DNA from: Chloroflexota bacterium
GTDB lineage: Bacteria; Chloroflexota; Anaerolineae; DSLN01
DNA: 32,839 bases
Direction of reading: 5' to 3'
Assembly (NCBI GenBank): GCA_902812335.1
Contig: CADDZL010000008.1
Span: 1 to 32,839 of the forward strand
In this document: positions 22,148 to 28,677 of the stretch, piece after piece
Layout: each line of letters starts with the position of its first letter
How positions within the stretch are numbered: the first letter of the stretch is position 1
Position numbers and translations under genes: made by a program
Notes under the pieces: model-generated
The model's database searches: none
Seen by the model: the letters and a program-made list of their open reading frames with translations, nothing else
What the model was told of the DNA's origin: nothing

Positions 22148-22249
22148 GGTGCACCTCCCGTAAAAGCTAACTATCTGGACCGTAATTCTCTACAGCGAAT
22201 CATAAAGCATTTCCGCCTCACCAGCGTGGACCAAAGTCACATTTTTCAT

Positions 22250-22278
22250 TTGACGAGAGAACCGGTCGGCATTATGAT
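22250..22278 (+). promoter_or_regulatory. Promoter of the first Crp/Fnr gene
   Basis: TTGACG (22250-22255), a 17-base spacer and TATGAT (22273-22278). The ATG follows at 22297, so the transcript leader would be only about 12 bases without a clear ribosome-binding site. Confidence 0.75.
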
Positions 22279-22296
22279 TACAGGCTGAACACTCAG

Positions 22297-22974
22297 ATGA
22301 TAGCGTCTAGTGCGCTCGAATCCATCCCCTTTTTCGCCAATTTCAGCCGGGCCGAGCTGGGCGAGATCGCCGGCCTGATGGTCGAGCATACCTATCCACC
22401 CGGCTCAATCATCTTCCTTGAGGGAGAAGCCAATCCCGGCCTGTTCTTCGTCCGCAGCGGTCGGGTCAAAATCTACAAGATGTCACCACAAGGTAAGGAG
22501 CAGGTCCTCTGCCTGATGCATCCGCGCACCTGCTTCGGCGCCTGCCCCATTTTCGACGGCGAGACCAACCCGGCCACGGCCCAGGCCATAGACCAGGTGA
22601 CGCTCTACTTTCTGGGCAGAACTGACGCACTGGCACTGTCTGAGCGCCGGCCGGAGGCGGCCCAGGCGCTGCTCAAGGTTTTTGCCGGCCGGCTGCGCCA
22701 CCTGGCCGCCCTGGCAGAAGGCTTATCCTTCAAGTGCGTTACATCGCGCTTAGCCGAGACGCTGCTGACCTACGCCGACGAACGTGGCATCCCTGCCGAC
22801 GGCGGTATCGAGATCAGGCTGGACATGAGCCAGAGCGAGCTGGCCGCTGTGCTGGGCACCGTACGCGAGGTGGTCACCCGTGCCCTGCTACGCCTGGAAC
22901 GGACCGGCGCGATCGAAGCCCAAGGCCGCCGCATTCTGATCATAGACCGGGCCCGGCTAGAACGCCTGCTCTAG
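22297..22974 (+). CDS. Crp/Fnr-family regulator with a cysteine cluster in the sensor domain
   Basis: A 225-residue Crp/Fnr protein. Residues 5-125 form the cyclic-nucleotide-type beta-roll (IPFFANFSRAEL, PPGSIIFLEGE, GRVKIYKM). A long dimer helix follows, then a winged helix with SQSELAAVLGTVREVVTRALLRLERTGAI (178-206). The roll carries C72, C79 and C83 (LCLMHPRTCFGAC) and there is C147 in the helix. Fnr proteins bind [4Fe-4S] through N-terminal cysteines, which are absent here, so any cluster would be bound differently. It is the first of two tandem paralogues at the head of the aromatic region and could couple it to oxygen, redox or nitric-oxide state. Confidence 0.9.
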   Translation: MIASSALESIPFFANFSRAELGEIAGLMVEHTYPPGSIIFLEGEANPGLFFVRSGRVKIYKMSPQGKEQVLCLMHPRTCFGACPIFDGETNPATAQAIDQVTLYFLGRTDALALSERRPEAAQALLKVFAGRLRHLAALAEGLSFKCVTSRLAETLLTYADERGIPADGGIEIRLDMSQSELAAVLGTVREVVTRALLRLERTGAIEAQGRRILIIDRARLERLL

Positions 22975-23005
22975 TGTGACCTAAGTCCTAGCTCCAGGTC
23001 GTTCT

Positions 23006-23021
23006 AACCACTACAGTGGTT
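23006..23021. promoter_or_regulatory. Palindrome upstream of the second Crp/Fnr gene, candidate operator
   Basis: AACCACT-AC-AGTGGTT has seven-base arms and lies 16 bases before the ATG at 23038, overlapping where transcription or translation would start. It does not match the Crp or Fnr consensus. Confidence 0.45.
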
Positions 23022-23037
23022 GCGTTAAAGGTATGCG

Positions 23038-23724
23038 ATGGCAATTGGCAGAGAATCCCTGCACGGGGTTCCGCTTTTCCGGGCTCTCAGCAGCAGTGAG
23101 TTGGAGGCTCTGGCCCGAGCCGCACACGAGTGCAGTTACCGCACACGGGCGGTCATTTTTCAGGCTGGCGATCCATGCACTCACCTGCACCTGGTCCACT
23201 CAGGCCGGGTGAAAATCGTCCAGGCCGACGCAACTAAGATACACATCCTGGAGCTTCTGGGCGCCGGCAGCATACTCGACCCCACCCCTCTTCTGGATGG
23301 CGGCCCCCATATGGTCACCGCCCGGGCAGTGACGCCGGTAGTGCTCATTGAGGTTGAACTGGCGGTGGCCCAGGCAGTAATGGAACACAGCCCTGCCCTG
23401 CGCGCTACCGCGCTCCGTCTGGCAGCAGGGCAATTGCGCCAGTACGCCACGCATATCAACGATCTGGCCTTCAAGCAGGTGCCGGCCCGGCTGGCTGGTG
23501 TGCTTCTGACTTACGCCGGGCCTGATGGAGCCGTTGCGCCGGGTGGCGACCCATTAGGCCGCCAGTTTACCAAGAGAGACCTGGCGGCACTGGTGGGCAC
23601 TGCCCGCGAGGTCGTCGTGCGCGCACTCAAGCGGCTGGAGGAACAGGGGCTCATCAGCCAGCGGCCCGATGGCATCGTCATCCTCGACCGCGCCGGGCTG
23701 GAAAGGGTGCGCGAGTTGAAATAA
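23038..23724 (+). CDS. Crp/Fnr-family regulator
   Basis: A 228-residue Crp/Fnr protein, a diverged paralogue of the upstream gene. The beta-roll spans about 10-125 (VPLFRALSSSELEAL, GRVKIVQADATKIHILELLGAGSIL). The winged helix contains TKRDLAALVGTAREVVVRALKRLEEQGLI near 180-208. The cysteine cluster of the neighbour is missing; only C32 and C47 are seen. An AAAGG ribosome-binding site lies six bases upstream. The 63-base gap between the two genes has a palindrome, so it may have its own control or be read from the upstream promoter. The ligand is not predictable. Confidence 0.9.
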   Translation: MAIGRESLHGVPLFRALSSSELEALARAAHECSYRTRAVIFQAGDPCTHLHLVHSGRVKIVQADATKIHILELLGAGSILDPTPLLDGGPHMVTARAVTPVVLIEVELAVAQAVMEHSPALRATALRLAAGQLRQYATHINDLAFKQVPARLAGVLLTYAGPDGAVAPGGDPLGRQFTKRDLAALVGTAREVVVRALKRLEEQGLISQRPDGIVILDRAGLERVRELK

Positions 23725-23735
23725 GCGGGGCCATC

Positions 23736-23754
23736 ACAAGGATTGTCCCCTTGT
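23736..23754. terminator. Weak hairpin between convergent genes
   Basis: ACAAGG (23736-23741) pairs with CCTTGT (23749-23754) in the short gap between the Crp/Fnr stop and the cytochrome c stop. The stem is short and no clear T-run follows. Confidence 0.25.
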
Positions 23755-23773
23755 AAGCTGTGCGGGCTGCGAC

Positions 23774-24163
23774 CTACTTGCTAAGCGTGCGGATGTAGGC
23801 GATGATTGCCCGGATTTGATCATCAGTCAGGTCGGGCCGGCCTCCTTTGGGCGGCATCGCCACGCCAGTGGTGTTGGCCGGGTCGCTTGTGTCCCGCCCC
23901 TTGTTCACAAATGCGAGAAGCTGATCATCCGTCTGGCTCTTAACAAACTGACTGGTCGTCAGGTCCTTGCCCAACCCGGCGATGCCTCTGGCGTCCTTGC
24001 CATGACAGGCAGCGCACACATCCTCGAACTTAGCCTTGCCCAGCGCCACATCCGCCTGGGGCGCTTGAGTAGCTGTAGTCCCGCCGGGCGCGCCGCCGCC
24101 GCACGCACCCAGCACTAAGGCAGCCAGAATCAGGCCGACGAACGCGATCTGGCGTGATAACAT
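23774..24163 (-). CDS. Lipoprotein monohaem cytochrome c
   Basis: A 129-residue exported cytochrome. A lipoprotein signal peptide ends in the lipobox LVLGAC (C21), so the mature protein should be lipid-anchored outside the membrane. A low-complexity spacer (GGGAPGGTTATQAPQ) leads to a class I cytochrome c domain with the haem site CAACH, distal Met in VAMPPKGG, and the closing helix DQIRAIIAYIRTLSK. The AGGAGGGAGAAG ribosome-binding site is strong. It is the last gene of the trpB-led minus-strand set. The role is electron transfer in a respiratory chain; the partner cannot be named. Confidence 0.92.
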   Translation of the reverse strand: MLSRQIAFVGLILAALVLGACGGGAPGGTTATQAPQADVALGKAKFEDVCAACHGKDARGIAGLGKDLTTSQFVKSQTDDQLLAFVNKGRDTSDPANTTGVAMPPKGGRPDLTDDQIRAIIAYIRTLSK

Positions 24164-24186
24164 CGTGACTTCTCCCTCCTGGTGAT

Positions 24187-25296
24187 TTATGATCCGCTGG
24201 CAGTGCTGGCCGCCGCCTCGGCTGCCGGCCGGCCAAACGTCGCAAGCTGATCCTTGATCTTGGCCACTTGAGTTTCGGGCGCGTAGATACCGCGCGTCGT
24301 CGCAACCGAGGCATGGCCCAGATAGGCCTGGAGCACTTCAATATCCATCCCCTCGTGAAGAAGCTGCTGAGCGCGGTAGTGACGGAAGTCATGCGGCGAA
24401 ATATCTTCAGCCAGGCCGAGTGCCCTGACAGCCCGCTTAATGATATTCCACAGGCTGGCACGGGTCAAGCCAGGGCTGCGTTTGCCGTCATGCTGGCTCC
24501 TCCCGCGCCGGTGCGACACAAACAGGGCGTCACGGCCATCGGCGCCACGCTCGGCCAGGTAGGCGGCGATGGCCGCCCGGGCCTCGTCGTCGAGCAGGAT
24601 CAACCGCGCCTTGCCGCCCTTACCGGTCACCCGTACCTCGTCCCGAATCAGGAGCTGTCCATCTGGACTCTCCCCGGCCACGACCAGCCGTCGCGTGAGT
24701 GCCGCCACCTCGCTGACCCGGCCGGCCGAGGCGTACAGAGTGTGCACTACCGCCCGATCGCGCAGGATCTCCAGTCGGCGTATACGCCCGGCGGCCCCCA
24801 CCGGCAGGGGTAAGTGGTCATAATAAGCGACAATCTGCGGCAAGCGCGGGTCGGTGGGCGGTGCTGCCCGCGATCGACGGCGGACACGGCCACGCGCTGC
24901 GCGCAGCCGGCTCTCTGCCTTGCCGAGCTGGAAGCCAGGCGGTAGCCGGTCGAGCGCATCCAGCCAGACCAGGAAGCGTCGCGCTGCTGCCAGGCACACG
25001 CCGGCCGACCCCGCCAGGTCTCCCTGAACCAGCCAGCCGTAGAAGCGTGCCAGCACATCATCGCGGAGGACCGACACCGGATAGGGGCGACCTTGCGTTT
25101 CAGCCGGAGGGCGCGCTTCGCTATCGGCGCCTTGCGTCGGTTCTACCTCGGCGTAGTGTGTGCTAGTGAGAAACTGAACGAACTTGCGCAGCGCCAGGCG
25201 GTAACGTTCGACGGTGCGCGGGCTGGCGGCGAGTTCCTGGAGGAATTGTTCACCATGCTCGGGCAGAGGAACTGGAGATTGCGTCTGCGATCCCAT
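24187..25296 (-). CDS. Tyrosine recombinase/integrase (XerC/D-like)
   Basis: A 369-residue site-specific recombinase. The N-terminal core-binding domain spans about 10-125 (SPRTVERYRLALRKFVQFL). Catalytic residues are all present: R193 in ASAGRVSEVAAL, K226 in TGKGGKA, H302 and R305 in PHDFRHYRAQ, H328 in YLGHAS, and the nucleophile Y338 in TTRGIYAP. The ATG at 25296 was chosen because it lies seven bases past the amidohydrolase stop; a start at 25326 would overlap that gene. No att sites or other mobile genes were seen nearby, so it is probably a domesticated or chromosomal recombinase. Its place inside a metabolic operon is odd. Confidence 0.88.
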   Translation of the reverse strand: MGSQTQSPVPLPEHGEQFLQELAASPRTVERYRLALRKFVQFLTSTHYAEVEPTQGADSEARPPAETQGRPYPVSVLRDDVLARFYGWLVQGDLAGSAGVCLAAARRFLVWLDALDRLPPGFQLGKAESRLRAARGRVRRRSRAAPPTDPRLPQIVAYYDHLPLPVGAAGRIRRLEILRDRAVVHTLYASAGRVSEVAALTRRLVVAGESPDGQLLIRDEVRVTGKGGKARLILLDDEARAAIAAYLAERGADGRDALFVSHRRGRSQHDGKRSPGLTRASLWNIIKRAVRALGLAEDISPHDFRHYRAQQLLHEGMDIEVLQAYLGHASVATTRGIYAPETQVAKIKDQLATFGRPAAEAAASTASGS

Positions 25297-25303
25297 ACGC
25301 CGA

Positions 25304-26131
25304 TCAATGCGCCAGGCCCAGTACACGGGCCGCGTTCAGGCCAAGTATCTTGTCTTTAGTCACATCACGTAGGGGAAGCGCCCGCACGGCATCAATGTTG
25401 CGGCGGATATCCCGCACTTCCGGCCAGTCTGAGCCGAAAATGACCTTATCAGCGACTCGTTCCAGGTCCGGGAAATAGTCAAGCAACTTGTGCGGCGGCA
25501 GGCCGGCAACCTCCATATACACGTTCGGGTGCAACCGGGCCAGCAGAAAGGCCTGGGCATACCAGACTCCCCGGCCCGAATGAGCCATCACAATCTTGAG
25601 GCCTGGAAAGTCGGCCGCCACATCGTCAAGAAGCAGTGGGTCGGCGTACTTGAGACGGGTGCCCTTGAATACTGAAGAGCCCGTATGGAACATGACCGGT
25701 ATGCCCAACGCCTGCGCCCGCGCATATAAAGGGTATAACCGGTTATCGTTAGGGTAAAAGTGCTGGTAGGGTGGATACAGCTTGATCCCCCGAAATCCCA
25801 GGTCGCCGACCAGTCGGTCGAGTTCAGCGGCCAGGTCAGCGGTGAGGAAGGGGTTAATCGAGGCAAAGGGGATCAGGTGTGGCTCCTCGCGGCAAAGGGC
25901 AGCCACAGCTTCATTGGTAACTACGCTCGTGGCCAGCGGGTTAAGCTCGCCCAGCGCCACAGCATAATCCACACCGTTTTCGCGCAGTAGCCCCCGCAAC
26001 CCCGCCGGCGTGATCATCGCGTCCAGGTAAGCCTTGATCTCCTCAGCGGAGTACGTGCGTTTAAACCACTCAAGCGTTGAGGGTAAGATGTCTTCGTAGC
26101 GCGCCACATGGATATGGAAGTCCACAATCAT
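25304..26131 (-). CDS. Amidohydrolase family 2 (TIM-barrel metal-dependent hydrolase/decarboxylase)
   Basis: A 275-residue Amidohydro_2-type enzyme. Metal-site motifs are H6-I-H8 in VDFHIHV, His in PVMFHTGSS, His in VMAHSGRG and Asp in IFGSDWPEV. The family includes ACMSD, the decarboxylase of the kynurenine pathway, as well as resorcylate decarboxylases and lactonases. The adjacent tryptophan 2,3-dioxygenase makes a tryptophan-related role attractive but unproven. The ATG at 26131 is preferred to an in-frame GTG at 26143 because the AGGGGG ribosome-binding site would touch the GTG. It starts 27 bases after the dioxygenase stop. Confidence 0.85.
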   Translation of the reverse strand: MIVDFHIHVARYEDILPSTLEWFKRTYSAEEIKAYLDAMITPAGLRGLLRENGVDYAVALGELNPLATSVVTNEAVAALCREEPHLIPFASINPFLTADLAAELDRLVGDLGFRGIKLYPPYQHFYPNDNRLYPLYARAQALGIPVMFHTGSSVFKGTRLKYADPLLLDDVAADFPGLKIVMAHSGRGVWYAQAFLLARLHPNVYMEVAGLPPHKLLDYFPDLERVADKVIFGSDWPEVRDIRRNIDAVRALPLRDVTKDKILGLNAARVLGLAH

Positions 26132-26158
26132 CTCAATCAACACCCCCTGTGTCGGGCA

Positions 26159-26980
26159 CTACTCCTGGCGCAGTTCCCACAAGCGCGAGCGGGCATCCCA
26201 TAACTCCGGAAAGAAATGCGACCGCCGCACGGTTGAGTCCAGATAGGCCACGCCGGATGTGTAGCCGGTGCCGGGGATTTGCGCCCCCAGCGCACGCTCG
26301 GCCATACGGGCATGCACGAAGCGCCAGATGACAAAGGCTTCATCGTAGTCCAGGAGCGCCTCGGCCAGGCTGAACAGATCGGGGTACGGCTGGGGCCGGC
26401 CCGCAGGCTGGTACAAATCTGTGATGCCCACATCGCGTCGCCCCAACAGGTCAAGGAAGGCATCGCGCACACTTGGGCTGTTCCAGCGCCGCGCCAGTCG
26501 TTCGCTCCAGAGCAGTGTCTTAGGCATATCCGGATCGGGGTCGGGAGGCAGTTCCAGGAAGTGGCGGTAGTTCGGGTCGCGCAGGCCAGAGGTGATTTCG
26601 ATCTCCCGGAAAGCTTGTGATTCGGTGCCGCTGGCTGGGGCAAGCTCACCGCGAAATTCGAAGAAATCTGCCGGCGACATCGTCTCCAGGACAGTGATCT
26701 GGGAGATGAACAGGCGCACAATGGTGGCGATACGCCGCACCAACCCGGTTGCGTGCTCCACCTGATCGCGCTGGAGAGCTGCGATGACCCGGTCGAGTTC
26801 GAACACGACGAGTTTGAACCATAGCTCGAAAGTCTGATGAGTGATAATGAACAGGAGTTCGTCAGGATGGCGCAGTTCATCGGCCGGCGGCTGCAATCGC
26901 AATAGCTCAGCCAGGCGCAGGTAATCGCAGTAGTGGATTTGATCCGGATCGGCCACTTCGTGGCCACAAGACAATCGCAT
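26159..26980 (-). CDS. kynA: Tryptophan 2,3-dioxygenase
   Basis: A 273-residue haem dioxygenase that converts tryptophan and O2 to N-formylkynurenine. Seen in order: LLFIITHQTFELWFKLVVFELD with H48, DFFEFRGELAPASG with R110, QAFREIE, the haem-ligand region IWRFVHARMAERALG with H223, and the substrate loop IPGTGYTSGVAYLDST (236-250). The ATG at 26980 starts the family sequence. The longer frame to 27082 is palindromic repeat DNA and is not conserved protein. No kynurenine formamidase or kynureninase is in the window. It needs oxygen, unlike the benzoyl-CoA reductase across the regulators, so the two sides may serve different oxygen conditions. Confidence 0.92.
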   Translation of the reverse strand: MRLSCGHEVADPDQIHYCDYLRLAELLRLQPPADELRHPDELLFIITHQTFELWFKLVVFELDRVIAALQRDQVEHATGLVRRIATIVRLFISQITVLETMSPADFFEFRGELAPASGTESQAFREIEITSGLRDPNYRHFLELPPDPDPDMPKTLLWSERLARRWNSPSVRDAFLDLLGRRDVGITDLYQPAGRPQPYPDLFSLAEALLDYDEAFVIWRFVHARMAERALGAQIPGTGYTSGVAYLDSTVRRSHFFPELWDARSRLWELRQE

Positions 26981-26984
26981 ATCA

Positions 26985-27070
26985 GACCTCTCCCCTGTCT
27001 CCCCCCTATCAGGGGAAGGACAGAGGACAGAAGACCGAGGACAGAGGCGCTCTCGTCGGTCTTCCGTCCT
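26985..27070. repeat. Composite palindromic repeat between trpB and the dioxygenase gene
   Basis: GACCTCTCCCCT (26985-26996), also found at 19303, is followed by CCCCCTATCAGGGG. A second palindrome pairs AGGACAGAAGACCGAGGACA (around 27025) with TCGTCGGTCTTCCGTCCT (27053-27070). It fills nearly the whole intergenic gap. Confidence 0.7.
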
Positions 27071-27081
27071 CCGTCGCCCCA

Positions 27082-28455
27082 TTACGCCGTCAGGGTCACT
27101 TGAGGCAGGTGCTGCATGGCTTCGCGCACCCTCTCAACCGGATATTCATAATCCTCTAACCGACCGTGGAGAAACTCATCATAGGCCTGCAGATCGAAGT
27201 GGCCGTGACCACTTAGATTGAAGGCGATGACCTTCTGCCTGCCCTCCTGCTTCGCTTTGAGCGCTTCATCAATCACCACCTTCACGGCGTGGGCCGATTC
27301 CGGCGCGGGGATAATGCCCTCAGCGCGAGCAAAGTCCACCGCTGCCTGGAATACCGGCCGCTGGTGCACGGCGACCGCCTCGATGAAGCCCTGGTCGTAA
27401 AGCTCGTCAACGATTGGAGCCATCCCATGATAGCGCAGGCCCCCGGCGTGGATCCCCGCCGGGACGAAGGTATGGCCGAGGGTATACATCTTGGCCACCG
27501 GTCCGATGCCCACCGTGTCGCCATAGTCATACGCATACACCCCTTTGGTCAGGCTGGGACAGGCCGCCGGCTCGACGGCAATGATACGCGTCGGCTTGCC
27601 CTCGACGATCTTCGCGCGGGCGAAGGGCAGGATGAAGCCACCGAAGTTTGAGCCGCCGCCGATGCAGCCGACCAGAATGTCGGGATACTCGCCGACCAGT
27701 TCCAGTTGCTGCATCGCTTCCTGCCCAATGACCGTCTGGTGCATGAGCACGTGATTGAGCACGCTTCCCAGGCTATACTTATACTTGCCGCCACTGGTTG
27801 CGGCCGCCTCAACTGCCTCACTGATGGCTATGCCGAGCGAACCCGGTGAGTCAGGGTTCTCGGCCAGGACCGCGCGCCCGGAGTTAGTCTTCTCCGATGG
27901 ACTGGGCGTGACATCGGCGCCGAAGGTCTCCATCAGAATACGACGATAGGGCTTCTGATAATAGGAGACCTTGACCATATAGACGTGGCACTCCATATTG
28001 AAGAAGTTGCAGGCCATCGCGAGTGCGCTGCCCCACTGACCAGCACCGGTCTCAGTCGTCAGGCCCTGGACTCCCTCCTCCTTATTGTAGAAGGCCTGAG
28101 CAACGGCAGTATTAGGCTTGTGTGAGCCCACCGGGCTGACACCCTCGTACTTGTAATAAATGTGAGCAGGCGTATCGAGTGCCTTTTCCAGCCGGCGGGC
28201 GCGAATGAGCGGCGTCGGGCGCCACAGCCGATAGATGTCGCGGATCGGCGCAGGGATCTCAATATACCGCTCCCGACTGACCTCTTGCATGATCAGCGCC
28301 ATTGGGAAGAGCGGCGCCAGGTCGTCCGGCCCCATCGGTTGGAGTGTCACCGGATGCAGTACCGGCGGCAGCGGGCGCGGCAGGTCGGCTTGAATGTTAT
28401 ACCACGCTTGAGGAATATCCTTCTCGCTGAGAAGGATTTTGGTTGATTCGGTCAT
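27082..28455 (-). CDS. trpB: Tryptophan synthase beta chain-like protein (TrpB2 type)
   Basis: A 457-residue PLP enzyme of the TrpB2 group, which makes tryptophan from indole and serine or works as a stand-alone beta-replacement enzyme. The PLP lysine is K113 in GSHKPNTA. Also seen are TETGAGQWG, the phosphate loop [11 protein letters not shown] and the C-terminal [11 protein letters not shown]. The long N-terminal extension (about 1-80) marks the TrpB2 subgroup. The ATG at 28455 has a GGAGGAG ribosome-binding site; a GTG at 28488 lies upstream without support. No trpA accompanies it, which fits indole salvage. Its own promoter lies at 28570-28599, with a leader of about 107 bases. Confidence 0.92.
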   Translation of the reverse strand: MTESTKILLSEKDIPQAWYNIQADLPRPLPPVLHPVTLQPMGPDDLAPLFPMALIMQEVSRERYIEIPAPIRDIYRLWRPTPLIRARRLEKALDTPAHIYYKYEGVSPVGSHKPNTAVAQAFYNKEEGVQGLTTETGAGQWGSALAMACNFFNMECHVYMVKVSYYQKPYRRILMETFGADVTPSPSEKTNSGRAVLAENPDSPGSLGIAISEAVEAAATSGGKYKYSLGSVLNHVLMHQTVIGQEAMQQLELVGEYPDILVGCIGGGSNFGGFILPFARAKIVEGKPTRIIAVEPAACPSLTKGVYAYDYGDTVGIGPVAKMYTLGHTFVPAGIHAGGLRYHGMAPIVDELYDQGFIEAVAVHQRPVFQAAVDFARAEGIIPAPESAHAVKVVIDEALKAKQEGRQKVIAFNLSGHGHFDLQAYDEFLHGRLEDYEYPVERVREAMQHLPQVTLTA

Positions 28456-28478
28456 GGTCTCCTCCTTCCACAAGGTAG

Positions 28479-28526
28479 TCACGGACACTGTCTCATCTTG
28501 AGGCTCTTGATCGTCTCAATAGGCAT
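28479..28526 (-). CDS. Possible 15-residue leader peptide upstream of trpB
   Basis: Within the trpB leader an ATG at 28526, preceded by GAGAGGAG, opens a 15-codon frame ([15 protein letters not shown]) that ends 23 bases before the trpB ATG. It has no tryptophan codons, so it is not a classical trp attenuator peptide. It may be chance. Confidence 0.3.
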   Translation of the reverse strand: MPIETIKSLKMRQCP

Positions 28527-28569
28527 CAACTCCTCTCTCCCAGCGACCGGCGGATGGAAATGAAACGGT

Positions 28570-28599
28570 ATAATACGCGATATGGACACGATGTGTCAA
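28570..28599 (-). promoter_or_regulatory. Promoter of the trpB-led operon
   Basis: On the minus strand TTGACA (28599-28594), an 18-base spacer and TATTAT (28575-28570). It drives the gene set from trpB to cytochrome c. Confidence 0.7.
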
Positions 28600-28628
28600 A
28601 TTGACGGCCCTTTAGGAGCGACCTGGGT

Positions 28629-28656
28629 TTGTCCCCGGACCAGCCCATGCTATAAT
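28629..28656 (+). promoter_or_regulatory. Promoter of the secreted Asp-box protein
   Basis: TTGTCC (28629-28634), a 16-base spacer and a consensus TATAAT (28651-28656) preceded by TGC (extended -10). A GGAGG ribosome-binding site and the ATG at 28678 follow closely. Confidence 0.75.
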
Positions 28657-28677
28657 CGCCTGAACGGAGGTCGCCCC

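Noticed and set aside
21654-22154. Alternative minus-strand frame of 166 codons over rrf2
   Set aside because: The other frame encodes a complete Rrf2 protein with a strong ribosome-binding site.
24187-25296. Recombinase as the mark of an integrated mobile element
   Set aside because: No att-like direct repeats, tRNA gene, or phage or plasmid genes were seen around it.
26981-27082. N-terminal extension of tryptophan 2,3-dioxygenase
   Set aside because: It is translated palindromic repeat DNA, and family sequence begins at the ATG at 26980.
28569-28574. Plus-strand TATAAT near 28569
   Set aside because: No matching -35 box at the right distance; the same bases serve the minus-strand trpB promoter, and a better plus-strand promoter lies at 28629-28656.
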